A DNA stretch of 64,000 nucleotides from Solibacillus sp. FSL R7-0682. GTDB lineage: Bacteria > Bacillota > Bacilli > Bacillales_A > Planococcaceae. Location: assembly GCF_038005985.1 (NCBI RefSeq), contig NZ_JBBOUI010000001.1, positions 3,430,001 to 3,494,000 on the forward strand, given 5' to 3'. The position numbers and the translations under genes are program-made. This document shows positions 9,303 through 17,720 of the stretch, in pieces. How positions within the stretch are numbered: position 1 is the stretch's first letter; every line of letters begins with the position of its first letter. The notes beneath the pieces are model-generated. The model did no database searches, was not told the DNA's origin, and saw only the letters and a list, made by a program, of their open reading frames with translations.

Positions 9303-10300
9303 TACGCTACCCCCTTTCTTCGTTGCTTAAAGAATATATAAGCAAACACTGGAGCCCCAATAAAGGATGTAATCACCCCTATTGGAAGCTCTATTGGGGC
9401 AATAATTGTACGGGATACTAAGTCACAAATGACAAGTAAACTTGCACCGTTTAAAAAAGAAAGACTTAATAAATGTCGATGATCTGCACCGATTAAAATC
9501 CGGACCATATGTGGTACAACTAACCCAACAAAGCCAATCGTACCAGATGCTGCTACTGCGGCCCCTGTTAAAATCGAACCACCTGCTAAAATGATATATT
9601 TACTCCGTTTTACATCTACCCCTAAATATTGCGCACGTTCTTCTCCGTAAATCATCGCGTTTAGCTCACGGCGCTTTAACCAAAGCATGACCGTTCCTAT
9701 TATCATAAATGGAACAACCATTTTTACATATGGCCAGCCGCGCATCGACACACTACCCAATAGCCAGCCAATTATTTCTCGGAGTTGCTCACCTGTTAAA
9801 GCAACCATCAATGAAATACATGAGCCAAGAAAAGAACTAAAAATAATTCCTGTTAAAATTAAAGTTTCCATTTTCATCGTACGGTCTACTAGCTTCGCAA
9901 AGCTTAATACGACAAACATTGTAAGTGCAGCACCAGCCATACTAAATACCGGTAGTGTAAACGTTCCTAACACCGGAATTGAAATGCCTAAAAAAATTGT
10001 CATAACTGCACCAACGGAAGCCCCTGATGAAACACCCAGAGTGTATGGATCCGCTAATGGATTTTTAAGTAAGCCTTGAAATGCTGCACCCGCAATAGCC
10101 AGTGATGCCCCGATTAATGCTGCTAAAATGACACGAGGCATACGAATTTTCCAAAGGATGCTGTATGCTACAGGATCCGTCGTTTTATCCCATAATGTCG
10201 AAAAGGGAATATCGACCGAACCAAATGAAATACCAATCCAAACACTGCTAAAAAGTAATACAATCGATATTACATAAGCGATTGTATATTTTTTATTCAT
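9302..10300 (-). CDS. yvrB: Cobalamin ABC transporter permease (BtuC/FecCD family)
   Basis: Polytopic permease of about 332 residues with the FecCD-family hallmarks RMPRVILAALIGASLAIAGAAFQGLLKNPLADPYTLG-type core (read in two parts, about residues 50-85) and GTIGFVGLVVPHMVR near the C-terminus. About ten hydrophobic spans are visible. I placed the start at ATG 10300, which overlaps the btuF stop and follows AGAGGC. An upstream start at 10339 would extend into btuF without a ribosome-binding site. It should form the B12 channel with the ATPase encoded directly downstream. Confidence 0.92.
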   Translation of the reverse strand: MNKKYTIAYVISIVLLFSSVWIGISFGSVDIPFSTLWDKTTDPVAYSILWKIRMPRVILAALIGASLAIAGAAFQGLLKNPLADPYTLGVSSGASVGAVMTIFLGISIPVLGTFTLPVFSMAGAALTMFVVLSFAKLVDRTMKMETLILTGIIFSSFLGSCISLMVALTGEQLREIIGWLLGSVSMRGWPYVKMVVPFMIIGTVMLWLKRRELNAMIYGEERAQYLGVDVKRSKYIILAGGSILTGAAVAASGTIGFVGLVVPHMVRILIGADHRHLLSLSFLNGASLLVICDLVSRTIIAPIELPIGVITSFIGAPVFAYIFFKQRRKGVA

Positions 10301-11252
10301 TAAATGCCTCTGGATAAATTGCTTCTGCGATTGACTCAATACCTTCTACAATTCGAGGACCTTGACGTGTTGTTGTATCGCCATCAACAAGTTTAATATT
10401 GTCAGTCTTCACTGCCTTCATTTCTGCATATGCTGCATTGTTTGAAATAGCATCTATATCACTCTCATACGTGACTAAAATCACATCTGCATTACTACTC
10501 ACAAATTGCTCAGCACTATACATTGGCCAACCTAGCTCTTGCACAACATTTTCAACATTCAGAACATCTAACATCTCATCAATAAAAGTATCCTGCCCTG
10601 CTGCATATAAATCAGGTTCTGTTCCAACAACGATAAATACTGATTTCTCTTCAAGGTCCGTTACTTTGTTTTCGATTTCTGTAATCCCTTGCTGTATAGA
10701 GGCAATTATTTCAGTCGCTTCAGACGTTTTCCCCGTTAGCTGACCAATTTGCTCGATCGTTGTATATGTTTCTTCAAAAGTTAAGGCATTTTTTACAACG
10801 AATACTGGAATACCTATTGCTTCAAGTTGTGCTATCGCTTCTTCACCAAAGCTATAAAGCCCTGATTCGTGCGCTAATACTAAGTCCGGTTGCAATGCAA
10901 TAATGGCTTCTATATTGAATTCCATTCCACCTACTTTTTCTTTCGTAGCCGCTTCTTCTGGATAATTATCGTTATCATTAACTCCGACTATTTGTTCATT
11001 TAGCCCTAGTTCGAATAAAATTTCAGTATTGGATGGGATAAGTGATACGATGCGCTCCGGTGCTTTTTCCATTGTCACTTCTTTTTGTAAAGCATCTTTT
11101 AACGCCACTGGAAATAGTGCTTTTGTTTGTTCTGTCGTTTGATCCGTTTGTTCTTCATTAGGTGTCTTATTTGTAGCTTCCTCCGCACCACATGCTGAAA
11201 GAATTACGAGTGATACAAGTCCTACAGAAGATAATTGTTGCCATTTTTTCAT
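10293..11252 (-). CDS. yvrC: Cobalamin-binding lipoprotein (BtuF-like)
   Basis: Extracellular substrate-binding lipoprotein of 319 residues. It has a signal peptide ending in the lipobox LSAC, then a Thr/Glu-rich linker. The periplasmic-binding fold is shown by PERIVSLIPSNTEILFELGL, VGVNDNDNYPEEA, LQPDLVLA and WPMYSAEQFVSSNADVILV. It is the first gene behind the cobalamin riboswitch and presents corrinoid to the YvrB-YvrA transporter. The ribosome-binding site GAGGAGG lies right after the riboswitch terminator hairpin. Confidence 0.92.
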   Translation of the reverse strand: MKKWQQLSSVGLVSLVILSACGAEEATNKTPNEEQTDQTTEQTKALFPVALKDALQKEVTMEKAPERIVSLIPSNTEILFELGLNEQIVGVNDNDNYPEEAATKEKVGGMEFNIEAIIALQPDLVLAHESGLYSFGEEAIAQLEAIGIPVFVVKNALTFEETYTTIEQIGQLTGKTSEATEIIASIQQGITEIENKVTDLEEKSVFIVVGTEPDLYAAGQDTFIDEMLDVLNVENVVQELGWPMYSAEQFVSSNADVILVTYESDIDAISNNAAYAEMKAVKTDNIKLVDGDTTTRQGPRIVEGIESIAEAIYPEAFNE

Positions 11253-11271
11253 TGATAGTTCCTCCTCAAAA

Positions 11272-11301
11272 AGAAAAGCCTCCTACATTAGGAGACTTAA
11301 G
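11272..11301 (-). terminator. Riboswitch-controlled terminator before btuF
   Basis: Minus-strand stem AGTCTCCTA / TAGGAGGCT followed by TTTTCTTTTT lies between the cobalamin aptamer and the btuF start. It is the likely expression platform, stopping transcription when B12 is bound. Confidence 0.75.
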
Positions 11302-11339
11302 ATAAAAGTAAATAATATAAAAATTATTCACCCCATCCT

Positions 11340-11540
11340 ATCCGCGTAGGTATCATTTGGGTAATGTAAAGGCAGGTCTCCTGGCTTATGCTTGAACATT
11401 TCGTATCGCCTTCCCAATAAACATAATCAGTGGCTTTTGATACAAACTAGCATTTACAGTGGCGGGACCGCATCGGATTTGAACCGATTTCCCTTTTACT
11501 CCTTATTTTCAAATAAAAATAAGAACCTTCACACGTAATA
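11340..11540 (-). ncRNA. Cobalamin riboswitch
   Basis: The minus strand carries the B12 box AAGCCAGGAGACCTGCC (11387-11371). The conserved upstream elements AAAAGGGAA, AATCCGATGCGGTCCCGCC and CCACTG are at the right spacing for the AdoCbl aptamer. It precedes a terminator hairpin and the B12 uptake operon, so it should shut the operon off when cobalamin is plentiful. Boundaries are approximate. Confidence 0.95.
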
Positions 11541-11627
11541 TTCATTTTTTACTTCTTACATTATAGCGGAAATTAAATTTAATGTATGTAACGATTGGAA
11601 AATTTTCAGAAAATTCCTCTATAATCA

Positions 11628-12776
11628 TTAAAGAATTGCTGTTTCCGCTAAGCGTTTTATTGTTAAATCGTCCATTGGTGGATTGTGAAGACCCGCACGC
11701 ACATCTCGGTAATAGCGTTGAAGTGGATTTGAACGTTGTAAACTTTTTGCCCCGACAAGTCGCATTGCCTTGTCAACAACATCGATCGCCGTATTCGTTA
11801 CGACATGCTTTGCGATATTGATTTCGTTGACGATTTCAGCTTTTTTTGTAGCATCATTGTATAACTGCGCAACTCCATAAATCGTAAAACGTGCATTTGT
11901 TAAAGCTAAATCCATTTCTCCAATTAACGTTTGGACATTCGGTAGTTGTGCAATCGTCCCTTGAATACTATTTGGTGAATGGTTTTTAGCAAACTGTACT
12001 GCATAATCCCTTGCTGCTTGAGCAATTCCTAAATATGTCGCAGGTATTAATAACAGCCATCCATTCAGTTTAAAACCTGTAGAATAACTTGGTATTTCAA
12101 CTAAATTAGAGCGCTCCACACGTACATGATTAAGTACAAGATCATCGCTTCCTGTACCACGCATCGACATAACATCCCACGTAGTTTCTACTAATACACC
12201 CTTAGCTGTTTTTGGAACGAGGAAAAACCCTAAATGGTTATCATCTTCAATCCAGGCCGACACTAAAAAATAATCTAAATCTGGGGCTCCACTCGTATAA
12301 TTTTTACGTCCATTAATAAGATAGAACTCCCCATCTCTTACAGCTGTTGTGCCTGGTTTTCCCCCTCGTACAGGACTACCCATGGCAAATTCGCTTACTG
12401 CCCGGTTTACGGTCGCTCCATTATTGACCTGCTCAGCGAACCAGTCTATTTTTTCTACAGGCCAATAACGATTTTCAAAAATTTCACCGACGTTTTGAAT
12501 TGTCCATGAAGCTGCTAACCCCGTGCTACCACAATAACTTGATAATGTTTCATGAAGTAATACTGCATCATAGACCGATAAACCAGCACCGCCATATTGT
12601 TTTGGTAAAGTAATTTTTGTATACCCTATTTCACGTAGCTTTTTGAAATTTTCAAATGGAAAAATAGATTCTTCATCTATTTTACGAGCGTTTGCTTTAA
12701 AGCTTTCCTCCAATGTCTCTAATTTTTTTAACCATTCACGTTGTTCTTCCGTATGAATAAATAATTGTTTACTCAA
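11628..12776 (-). CDS. ydbM: Acyl-CoA dehydrogenase family protein, YdbM-like
   Basis: About 382-residue acyl-CoA dehydrogenase-like flavoprotein. The N-terminal domain has ITLPKQYGGAGLSVYDAVLLHETLSSYCGSTGLAASW (read in parts). The middle domain has INGRKNYTSGAPDLDYFLVSAW and the C-terminal helical domain has VVDKAMRLVGAKSLQRSNPLQRYYRDVRAGLHNPPMDD. It lacks the YEGT catalytic motif and so belongs to the divergent branch with YdbM and DszC/flavin-monooxygenase relatives. Substrate is unknown. A TTG at 12776, 8 nt after AGGTGG, suits the ribosome-binding site better than the GTG codons inside it. Confidence 0.8.
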   Translation of the reverse strand: MSKQLFIHTEEQREWLKKLETLEESFKANARKIDEESIFPFENFKKLREIGYTKITLPKQYGGAGLSVYDAVLLHETLSSYCGSTGLAASWTIQNVGEIFENRYWPVEKIDWFAEQVNNGATVNRAVSEFAMGSPVRGGKPGTTAVRDGEFYLINGRKNYTSGAPDLDYFLVSAWIEDDNHLGFFLVPKTAKGVLVETTWDVMSMRGTGSDDLVLNHVRVERSNLVEIPSYSTGFKLNGWLLLIPATYLGIAQAARDYAVQFAKNHSPNSIQGTIAQLPNVQTLIGEMDLALTNARFTIYGVAQLYNDATKKAEIVNEINIAKHVVTNTAIDVVDKAMRLVGAKSLQRSNPLQRYYRDVRAGLHNPPMDDLTIKRLAETAIL

Positions 12777-12886
12777 ATGAAACACCACCTATTTTATTTA
12801 TTCTACTCTCCACTCTATTATTGAGTTCAATATTAATGTCGGAAATTCCTGAGTCAATTATATAGGAATTATTTCAAGCTAAAAAT

Positions 12887-12920
12887 AAGGGAGCTTTCTT
12901 CGTTTGAAGAAGGCTCCCTT
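12887..12920 (-). terminator. Terminator of the argS transcription unit
   Basis: Long stem AAGGGAGCTTTCTTC / GAAGAAGGCTCCCTT just beyond the argS 3' repeats. It probably sat immediately after argS before the repeats expanded. Confidence 0.75.
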
Positions 12921-12930
12921 AAAAGTAATT

Positions 12931-13190
12931 TACATTTTCTCTGGTGCTGATACACCAATTAATTTCAATGCATTTGTAGCTGTCGGCTTCGCCTTTCGCT
13001 ACAGAATGGGATTGTATTTTTACAGAAGTTTGTTGTTTACATTTTTTCTGGTGCTGATACACCAATTAATTTCAATGCATTTGTAGCTGTCGGCTTCGCC
13101 TTTCGCTACAGAATGGGATTGTATTTTTACAGAAGTTCGTTGTTTACATTTTTTCTGGTGCTGATACACCAATTAATTTCAATGCATTTG
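12931..13190. repeat. Tandem triplication of the argS 3' end, period 107 bp
   Basis: The last about 47 bp of argS (from TTACATTTTTTCTGG to AATGCATTTG on the plus strand) occurs three times, beginning at 12931, 13038 and 13145, exactly 107 bp apart. Copies are separated by an almost identical 60-bp filler that starts TAGCTGTCGGCTTCGCC and contains a GTAGC/GCTAC hairpin. Only the copy at 13145 is joined to argS; the other two are downstream duplicates lying before the terminator. The copies differ at only a few bases, so the expansion is recent. Confidence 0.93.
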
Positions 13191-14811
13191 CTAATGTTGT
13201 TTTTACTGCTGTAATTAATGCAAGACGCGCTTCAGTTAGCTCTTTGTTATCTTGGTTTAATACTTTTTCCGCATTGTAGAAGCTGTGGAATGCAGCTGCT
13301 AAATCTTGAATGTAGTTGGCGATACGGTGTGGTGTGCGGTGTTTCGCTGCATCTGCCACGATTTGTGGGAATGCACCCACTTTTTTCAGTACGTCTTCTT
13401 CTTTTTCAGCTGTTAATAACGCTAAATTTTCTAAAGAAGCTGTAAATCCTTGCTCTTGTGCTGAACGTAAAATTGACGAAATACGTGCGTGTGCATATTG
13501 TGCATAATACACTGGGTTTTCGTTAGATTGTGAAACAGCTAAATCTAAGTCAAAGTCCATATGTGAATCGCCTGCCGTTTTTACAAAGAAGTAACGTACA
13601 GCATCTAAGCCCACTTCTTCTACTAATTCACGCATTGTAACTGCGTTACCCGTACGTTTCGACATTTTGAATTTCTCGCCGTTTTTGTATAGCTGCACCA
13701 TTTGGATAATATCTACTTCTAATGTACCTCGGTCATATCCTAACGCTTCAATTGCTGCTTTCATACGTGGAATATAACCATGGTGGTCCGCGCCCCAAAT
13801 ATTAATTAATTTATCAAAGCCACGATGTAATTTATCTTCATGGTATGCGATATCTGGTGTTAAGTAAGTAAATGAACCGTCGTTTTTAATTAATACGCGG
13901 TCTTTATCGTCACCAAATGTAGTTGAACGGAACCAAGTTGCGCCTTCTTCTTCAAATACGTGACCATTTGCTTTTAACTTATCTAAAGCAATCTCAATTT
14001 TCCCATTTTTGTATAAAGATGTTTCGGAATACCAAACATCAAATTCAACTCGGAAGTTTTTTAGATCGTTTTGTAATTTCGCTAATTCTAATTTTAAACC
14101 GTGCTCACGGAAGAAGTTAAAACGTTCTTCTTCTGATTTCTCCAAAATTTCAGTACCAAATTGCTCTGCTAATTTCCCAGCAATTTCAACAATATCTGGC
14201 CCATGGTAACCGTCTTCTGGCATTTCAGCGTCCATATTTAATGCCTGCTTGTAACGCGCTTCTAATGAGTACGCCAAGTTGTTAATTTGGTTACCTGCGT
14301 CATTAATATAGTATTCACGAGATACGTTAAAGCCTGCGAAGTCCATTACGTTACATAAAGAATCCCCTACTGACGCACCACGGGCATGTCCTAAGTGTAA
14401 ATCACCTGTTGGGTTTGCAGAAACAAACTCCACTTGTACTTTTTGTGCATTACCAGCGTTTGACCGACCGTAGTTTTGTCCTTGTTCGAATGCCGCTTTT
14501 ACAACACCTGCTAAGAAATCTTTACGTACGGTAATGTTCATGAAACCAGGGCCTGCGATGTCGATTTTTTCAATATCTGTGCCTGCTGTTTCAAGATTTT
14601 CTAGAATTGCTTCTGCAATAGCACGTGGGGGCTTTTTAGCTAATTTAGTTAGTTGCATTGCTACGTTTGTTGCAAAGTCGCCATTTGCTTTATCTTTTGG
14701 TGTTTCTAAATGAATATTTATTTCTGTGCCAGCTTCTACTAAGCCTGCTTTATCGATCGCCGCTTTTAACGCATCTTTAATCGATTGCTGTAATTGTTCT
14801 ACTGCGTTCAT
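13144..14811 (-). CDS. argS: Arginyl-tRNA synthetase
   Basis: Class I aminoacyl-tRNA synthetase that charges tRNA-Arg; 555 residues, normal length. The N-terminal Add-1 domain is followed by the HIGH-type motif in [14 protein letters not shown]. The KMSKS equivalent is [18 protein letters not shown], and the C-terminal anticodon-binding DALR domain has [18 protein letters not shown]. The ATG overlaps the ywiB stop as TAATG, so the two are translationally coupled. Its 3' end has been copied twice downstream (see the repeat entry) without changing the protein. Confidence 0.98.
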   Translation of the reverse strand: MNAVEQLQQSIKDALKAAIDKAGLVEAGTEINIHLETPKDKANGDFATNVAMQLTKLAKKPPRAIAEAILENLETAGTDIEKIDIAGPGFMNITVRKDFLAGVVKAAFEQGQNYGRSNAGNAQKVQVEFVSANPTGDLHLGHARGASVGDSLCNVMDFAGFNVSREYYINDAGNQINNLAYSLEARYKQALNMDAEMPEDGYHGPDIVEIAGKLAEQFGTEILEKSEEERFNFFREHGLKLELAKLQNDLKNFRVEFDVWYSETSLYKNGKIEIALDKLKANGHVFEEEGATWFRSTTFGDDKDRVLIKNDGSFTYLTPDIAYHEDKLHRGFDKLINIWGADHHGYIPRMKAAIEALGYDRGTLEVDIIQMVQLYKNGEKFKMSKRTGNAVTMRELVEEVGLDAVRYFFVKTAGDSHMDFDLDLAVSQSNENPVYYAQYAHARISSILRSAQEQGFTASLENLALLTAEKEEDVLKKVGAFPQIVADAAKHRTPHRIANYIQDLAAAFHSFYNAEKVLNQDNKELTEARLALITAVKTTLANALKLIGVSAPEKM

Positions 14812-15248
14812 TACTGTACCTCCGAAAATTGAATTTCTAATGTGTATTTGCCGACTGAATTGCCGCCAATTATAAGATCATATTGTGTTTTAAAGTTTCC
14901 TGAAACTTTGTCTCCCTTATTGACCTCAATCGCTAGCTGGTCTGTATGTGTCACAAGTGGTAATGAGCCAAAGGGACTTTCATAATGCCCGTTCTCACGT
15001 ATTGTGGGATTTAGCGGTAGCCGCATAGTAACACCACCATTACGGTTAATAAACGATCGCTCTGGGTTTAACTTAACAGTCGTTTGAATTTGTAATTCTT
15101 CCTGTACTTCTTCGTAGCGTAAATAATGACTGCCACCCTTTTCTAGAAGGTTGCCTTCAAGCCACATTTCATATTTTTCAAGCTCGCCCTCAGTTGGAAT
15201 GATGGAAGAAACGAGCTTAATTTTGACGTTCTTTCCGACATCTTTCAT
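14811..15248 (-). CDS. ywiB: DUF1934 family protein YwiB
   Basis: Small cytosolic beta-barrel protein of 145 residues in the DUF1934 family (calycin-like fold). It is found directly upstream of argS in B. subtilis too. Recognisable stretches are KVKLVSSI-type N-terminus ([22 protein letters not shown]), [18 protein letters not shown] and GKYTLEIQF. Biochemical function is not established. Shares an operon with argS, with stop and start codons overlapping by one base. Confidence 0.88.
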   Translation of the reverse strand: MKDVGKNVKIKLVSSIIPTEGELEKYEMWLEGNLLEKGGSHYLRYEEVQEELQIQTTVKLNPERSFINRNGGVTMRLPLNPTIRENGHYESPFGSLPLVTHTDQLAIEVNKGDKVSGNFKTQYDLIIGGNSVGKYTLEIQFSEVQ

Positions 15249-15444
15249 GGTAAAGTGGACCGCCCTTCTTTTCTTATATAACCTTATTATTATAGGATGA
15301 AAGTATCTATTTTTTCAACAGTAATGTATATTTTCAACTGACCTATTCAAAAGGGCTATTATCAATTTTGTTATTATGATATAAAGAATAGGAATTTACG
15401 GTAAAGTAATTAAGCCGTCAATCTTTCATAAAGTGGGGAAAATT

Positions 15445-16530
15445 ATGTTTTCTGAGTTTTTTGTGAACTTTTCAATATTATTTTGTTTTACAGTACTAAT
15501 ATTTTGGCTGTTTACTCAATATTCTAACAAGCCATTTATTAGCAAATATAAGTCTGTTATTGTAGGAATTTCATTCGGTGTTGGTGCACTTATTTTAACA
15601 GTTTTAACCGCCCCATTTGCCAACGGGGTATTAATTAATAATCGTACAATATTCTTATTGTTTGGTGGTTTACTCGGTGGACCTGTTTCCGTTCTTATTA
15701 TAGGTCTTATTATTGTCTTTAGCCGTGAAGCCCTACTTTTCACTTCAACTTTATCTTATATCATGATGTATAACATACTATTTGTAACCCTTATTACTGC
15801 CGCTATCGCATATAAAAGACCGATTACATATCAAAATATGCCAATTTACTTCTTCGCTTTAACTTTTGAGCATATTTTGGTGTTGCTCATCTACTATAAA
15901 TGTTCAAGCCAAGGTATTTTATATTTAGTTATTTATTTAATTTTTTCTACTGCTGCATTTTATGTCATTCGAACACTACTCTCACAGTTGGAGGATACAA
16001 GTAGTCAAATCAAACGGATTTATCAACTTGGTAAAATGGATTTTTTAACACAACTTCCTAACAGTAAAGCCGCAGAGCAGAAAATAATTTCTTATATGAA
16101 TGCCCGAACACCATTTGAATTACTCCATATTGATATTAGAAATTTTCAAAATATAAATTGTCAATATCGTTATAAAGTAGGTGATGAATTAATAATTCTA
16201 GTCGGGGAAATTTTACAAAAGCAACTTCCGGATAATGGATTTATCGCAAGGATTGGTAGTGATCAATTTTATATTGTATTACCATTCCATGAGCCTGCGT
16301 CCGCCATCCATTTTGCTTATCAGGTTGATCAGAAAGTCCGGCAATTCGTCTTTGAACCAAATAATGAAATTCAATTATCGTTAGCGATTGGTATTAGTTC
16401 TTACCCATATAACACCATTAAGTTGGAGGAGCTTTATGAAAAAACCTATCGTGCTCTTAAGCAGGCTAAGATTCTAAGCAATCATCATATTTGCCATTAC
16501 AACCAACTAAAGCAACTTCACAAAAAATAG
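15445..16530 (+). CDS. Membrane GGDEF-like protein with degenerate active site
   Basis: 361-residue protein. About five to six membrane spans in the first 180 residues form a 5TM receptor module of the LytS-YhcK type, with NNRTIFLLFGGLLGGPVSVLII. A cytosolic GGDEF-fold domain with DFLTQLPNSKAAEQ and FELLHIDIRNFQNIN follows. The signature loop reads GSDQF (about residues 271-275) instead of GGDEF, so diguanylate cyclase activity is doubtful. It may act as a c-di-GMP or ligand sensor (inference). The start is ATG 15445, 7 nt after GTGGGG; an upstream in-frame GTG lies within the ribosome-binding site. Followed by a strong terminator. Confidence 0.82.
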   Translation: MFSEFFVNFSILFCFTVLIFWLFTQYSNKPFISKYKSVIVGISFGVGALILTVLTAPFANGVLINNRTIFLLFGGLLGGPVSVLIIGLIIVFSREALLFTSTLSYIMMYNILFVTLITAAIAYKRPITYQNMPIYFFALTFEHILVLLIYYKCSSQGILYLVIYLIFSTAAFYVIRTLLSQLEDTSSQIKRIYQLGKMDFLTQLPNSKAAEQKIISYMNARTPFELLHIDIRNFQNINCQYRYKVGDELIILVGEILQKQLPDNGFIARIGSDQFYIVLPFHEPASAIHFAYQVDQKVRQFVFEPNNEIQLSLAIGISSYPYNTIKLEELYEKTYRALKQAKILSNHHICHYNQLKQLHKK

Positions 16531-16570
16531 CACTCTGTAGTATTTTCTAAACAATTTTTCAACAAAATAC

Positions 16571-16608
16571 AAAACGGCTAGCATATTCAAACAAATGCTA
16601 GCCGTTTT
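16571..16608. terminator. Bidirectional terminator left of attL
   Basis: Stem AAAACGGCTAGCAT / ATGCTAGCCGTTTT. It closes the GGDEF gene and, before the island inserted 6 bp away, would also have terminated speB from the other side. Confidence 0.85.
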
Positions 16609-16614
16609 CATATT

Positions 16615-16634
16615 TATTTCACCCAACCTAAAAT
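16615..16634. other. attL core
   Basis: TATTTCACCCAACCTAAAAT is identical to the copy at 31451-31470. It lies 6 bp from the host terminator on the left end of the island. Confidence 0.92.
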
Positions 16635-16780
16635 GGGCACGTTGCAATAGGGGTTGTATTTATATCCTAAAGTATTGATGTATCAAGGTTTTAAAAGGAA
16701 CGTTAACATTATTACTTTGCAATAAAATGCATGTAAATTAACTAAATTGGGGCTGATTTTGGGGCTAATTATAAAACGCT

Positions 16781-16805
16781 TTGGTGGGCATCTTTATAGG
16801 GATGA
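16781..16805. repeat. 25-bp inverted repeat, left copy
   Basis: This 25-bp sequence (starting TTGGTGGGCATC) is the exact reverse complement of 30171-30195 in front of the integrase gene. The match continues 3 bp further with one inserted T. It may be a recombinase or excisionase arm site, or part of an old duplication. Confidence 0.85.
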
Positions 16806-16881
16806 ATTAATTCGGTAAGCGTGTGTACAGGTATGTGTGAATTAATTCTACATCTACTAATAAAAAATAAAATTAAGACAT

Positions 16882-16929
16882 AAACAAACTCGCACCCTCA
16901 TGACTTATCAAAAGGGTACGAGTTTGTTT
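16882..16929. terminator. Terminator of the TAC operon
   Basis: Stem AAACAAACTCGCACCCT / AGGGTACGAGTTTGTTT, 11 bp past the stop of the SecB-like gene. It isolates the cargo operon from the host and att side. Confidence 0.8.
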
Positions 16930-16939
16930 TAATTTTGAC

Positions 16940-17404
16940 CTATAGCTTTTCATCTATTTTCTTATCTTCAACTGTTTCTTCAGCTGCATTATTTTCTTCA
17001 ACAATTTGAATAGATTCTAATAACTTAATAACATTAATCGACGGTAATGTTACAGGTGGTATTCCTGAGATAGAAGTAAGTGTTGAAATATGAGCACGTA
17101 AATAAGGGAATAAAACACTAACTGCATTTACAAAATATTCTTGTATCTTTCCTTTTTCTACGCTAAAGAAACCCACTATTGAAACTTCTATAACAAATGG
17201 AACTTGTTGGAATTCTTCATTTGAATTAACCCCACACTCTAACAGAACTATCCCAGAGTTTTCGTTATCTACACTAACCATGAAATCTACATCATAACTA
17301 ATATTTAGATCTAAGCGTGTTTCAGGACTGTCATGAAAGTTTGTATTAAAACGGAATTCCGATTTATCAACTCTTACTCTATCTATCTTTAAATCACTTA
17401 ACAT
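16940..17404 (-). CDS. SecB-like chaperone of a toxin-antitoxin-chaperone system
   Basis: 154-residue SecB-family protein. Seen: strand-rich N-terminus (RLDLNISYDVDFMVSV, VPFVIEVSIVGFFSVEKG) and the family C-terminal block FVNAVSVLFPYLRAHISTL followed by IPPVTLPSIN (residues about 91-124). This parallels the NAxxxLFPYAR and FPPLxLxPINF pattern of SecB. A charged acidic tail follows. Bacilli normally have no SecB for secretion, and the gene sits third in an operon behind an ADP-ribosyltransferase-like gene and a small antitoxin-like gene. This is the setting of TAC systems such as HigBA-SecB and CmdTAC. Inferred role: hold and stabilise the antitoxin until a phage protein, possibly capsid, titrates the chaperone away. 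Confidence 0.8.
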   Translation of the reverse strand: MLSDLKIDRVRVDKSEFRFNTNFHDSPETRLDLNISYDVDFMVSVDNENSGIVLLECGVNSNEEFQQVPFVIEVSIVGFFSVEKGKIQEYFVNAVSVLFPYLRAHISTLTSISGIPPVTLPSINVIKLLESIQIVEENNAAEETVEDKKIDEKL

Positions 17405-17407
17405 ATT

Positions 17408-17698
17408 TTATGCAACTCCCTTTAATAATGATTCGTTAACTCGAATCATTCCTCCTAATTTTGCATAAGTAGAAGTGTCCATTCTTTGATTTAATTTATA
17501 GTCATTAATTGTTTGTGAAAACAAACCATGCTCTCCGTTATATAATTCTTGATCAGACATTTTAAATGTTATTTCTCTAAATCCAGGGAAAAGTTCAGAT
17601 ATATCAACGTATCCAGCTGATTTGTATATCTGTTCAGCTTCTTCAAGTGTAAATACATTAAAAGTGTCTTTAAAAAAATCACCTAATTGAATTCCCAT
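17408..17698 (-). CDS. Putative antitoxin of the TAC operon
   Basis: 96-residue protein with no family I recognise. It starts MGIQLGDFFKDTFNVF and ends in a segment (NDYKLNQRMDTSTYAKLGGM) that could be the chaperone-addiction region known from TAC antitoxins; that assignment is inference from position. No helix-turn-helix is obvious. The start is the ATG at 17698, 6 nt after the strong GAGGTG; an in-frame GTG at 17707 overlaps that site and is unlikely. It lies 22 bp after the toxin gene and 3 bp before the SecB-like gene. The good ATG and ribosome-binding site contrast with the TTG start of the toxin, which would favour antitoxin excess. Confidence 0.6.
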   Translation of the reverse strand: MGIQLGDFFKDTFNVFTLEEAEQIYKSAGYVDISELFPGFREITFKMSDQELYNGEHGLFSQTINDYKLNQRMDTSTYAKLGGMIRVNESLLKGVA

Positions 17699-17720
17699 TA
17701 TAATCACCTCAAATATTTAA

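Noticed and set aside
12931-13190. CRISPR array
   Set aside because: The repeated unit is 107 bp with identical filler between copies and derives from the argS 3' end; there are no variable spacers and no cas genes.
16940-17404. SecB-like gene as the general protein-export chaperone
   Set aside because: Bacilli do not use SecB. The gene is third in a three-gene cargo operon inside a mobile island, beside an ART-like toxin gene, so a TAC role fits better.
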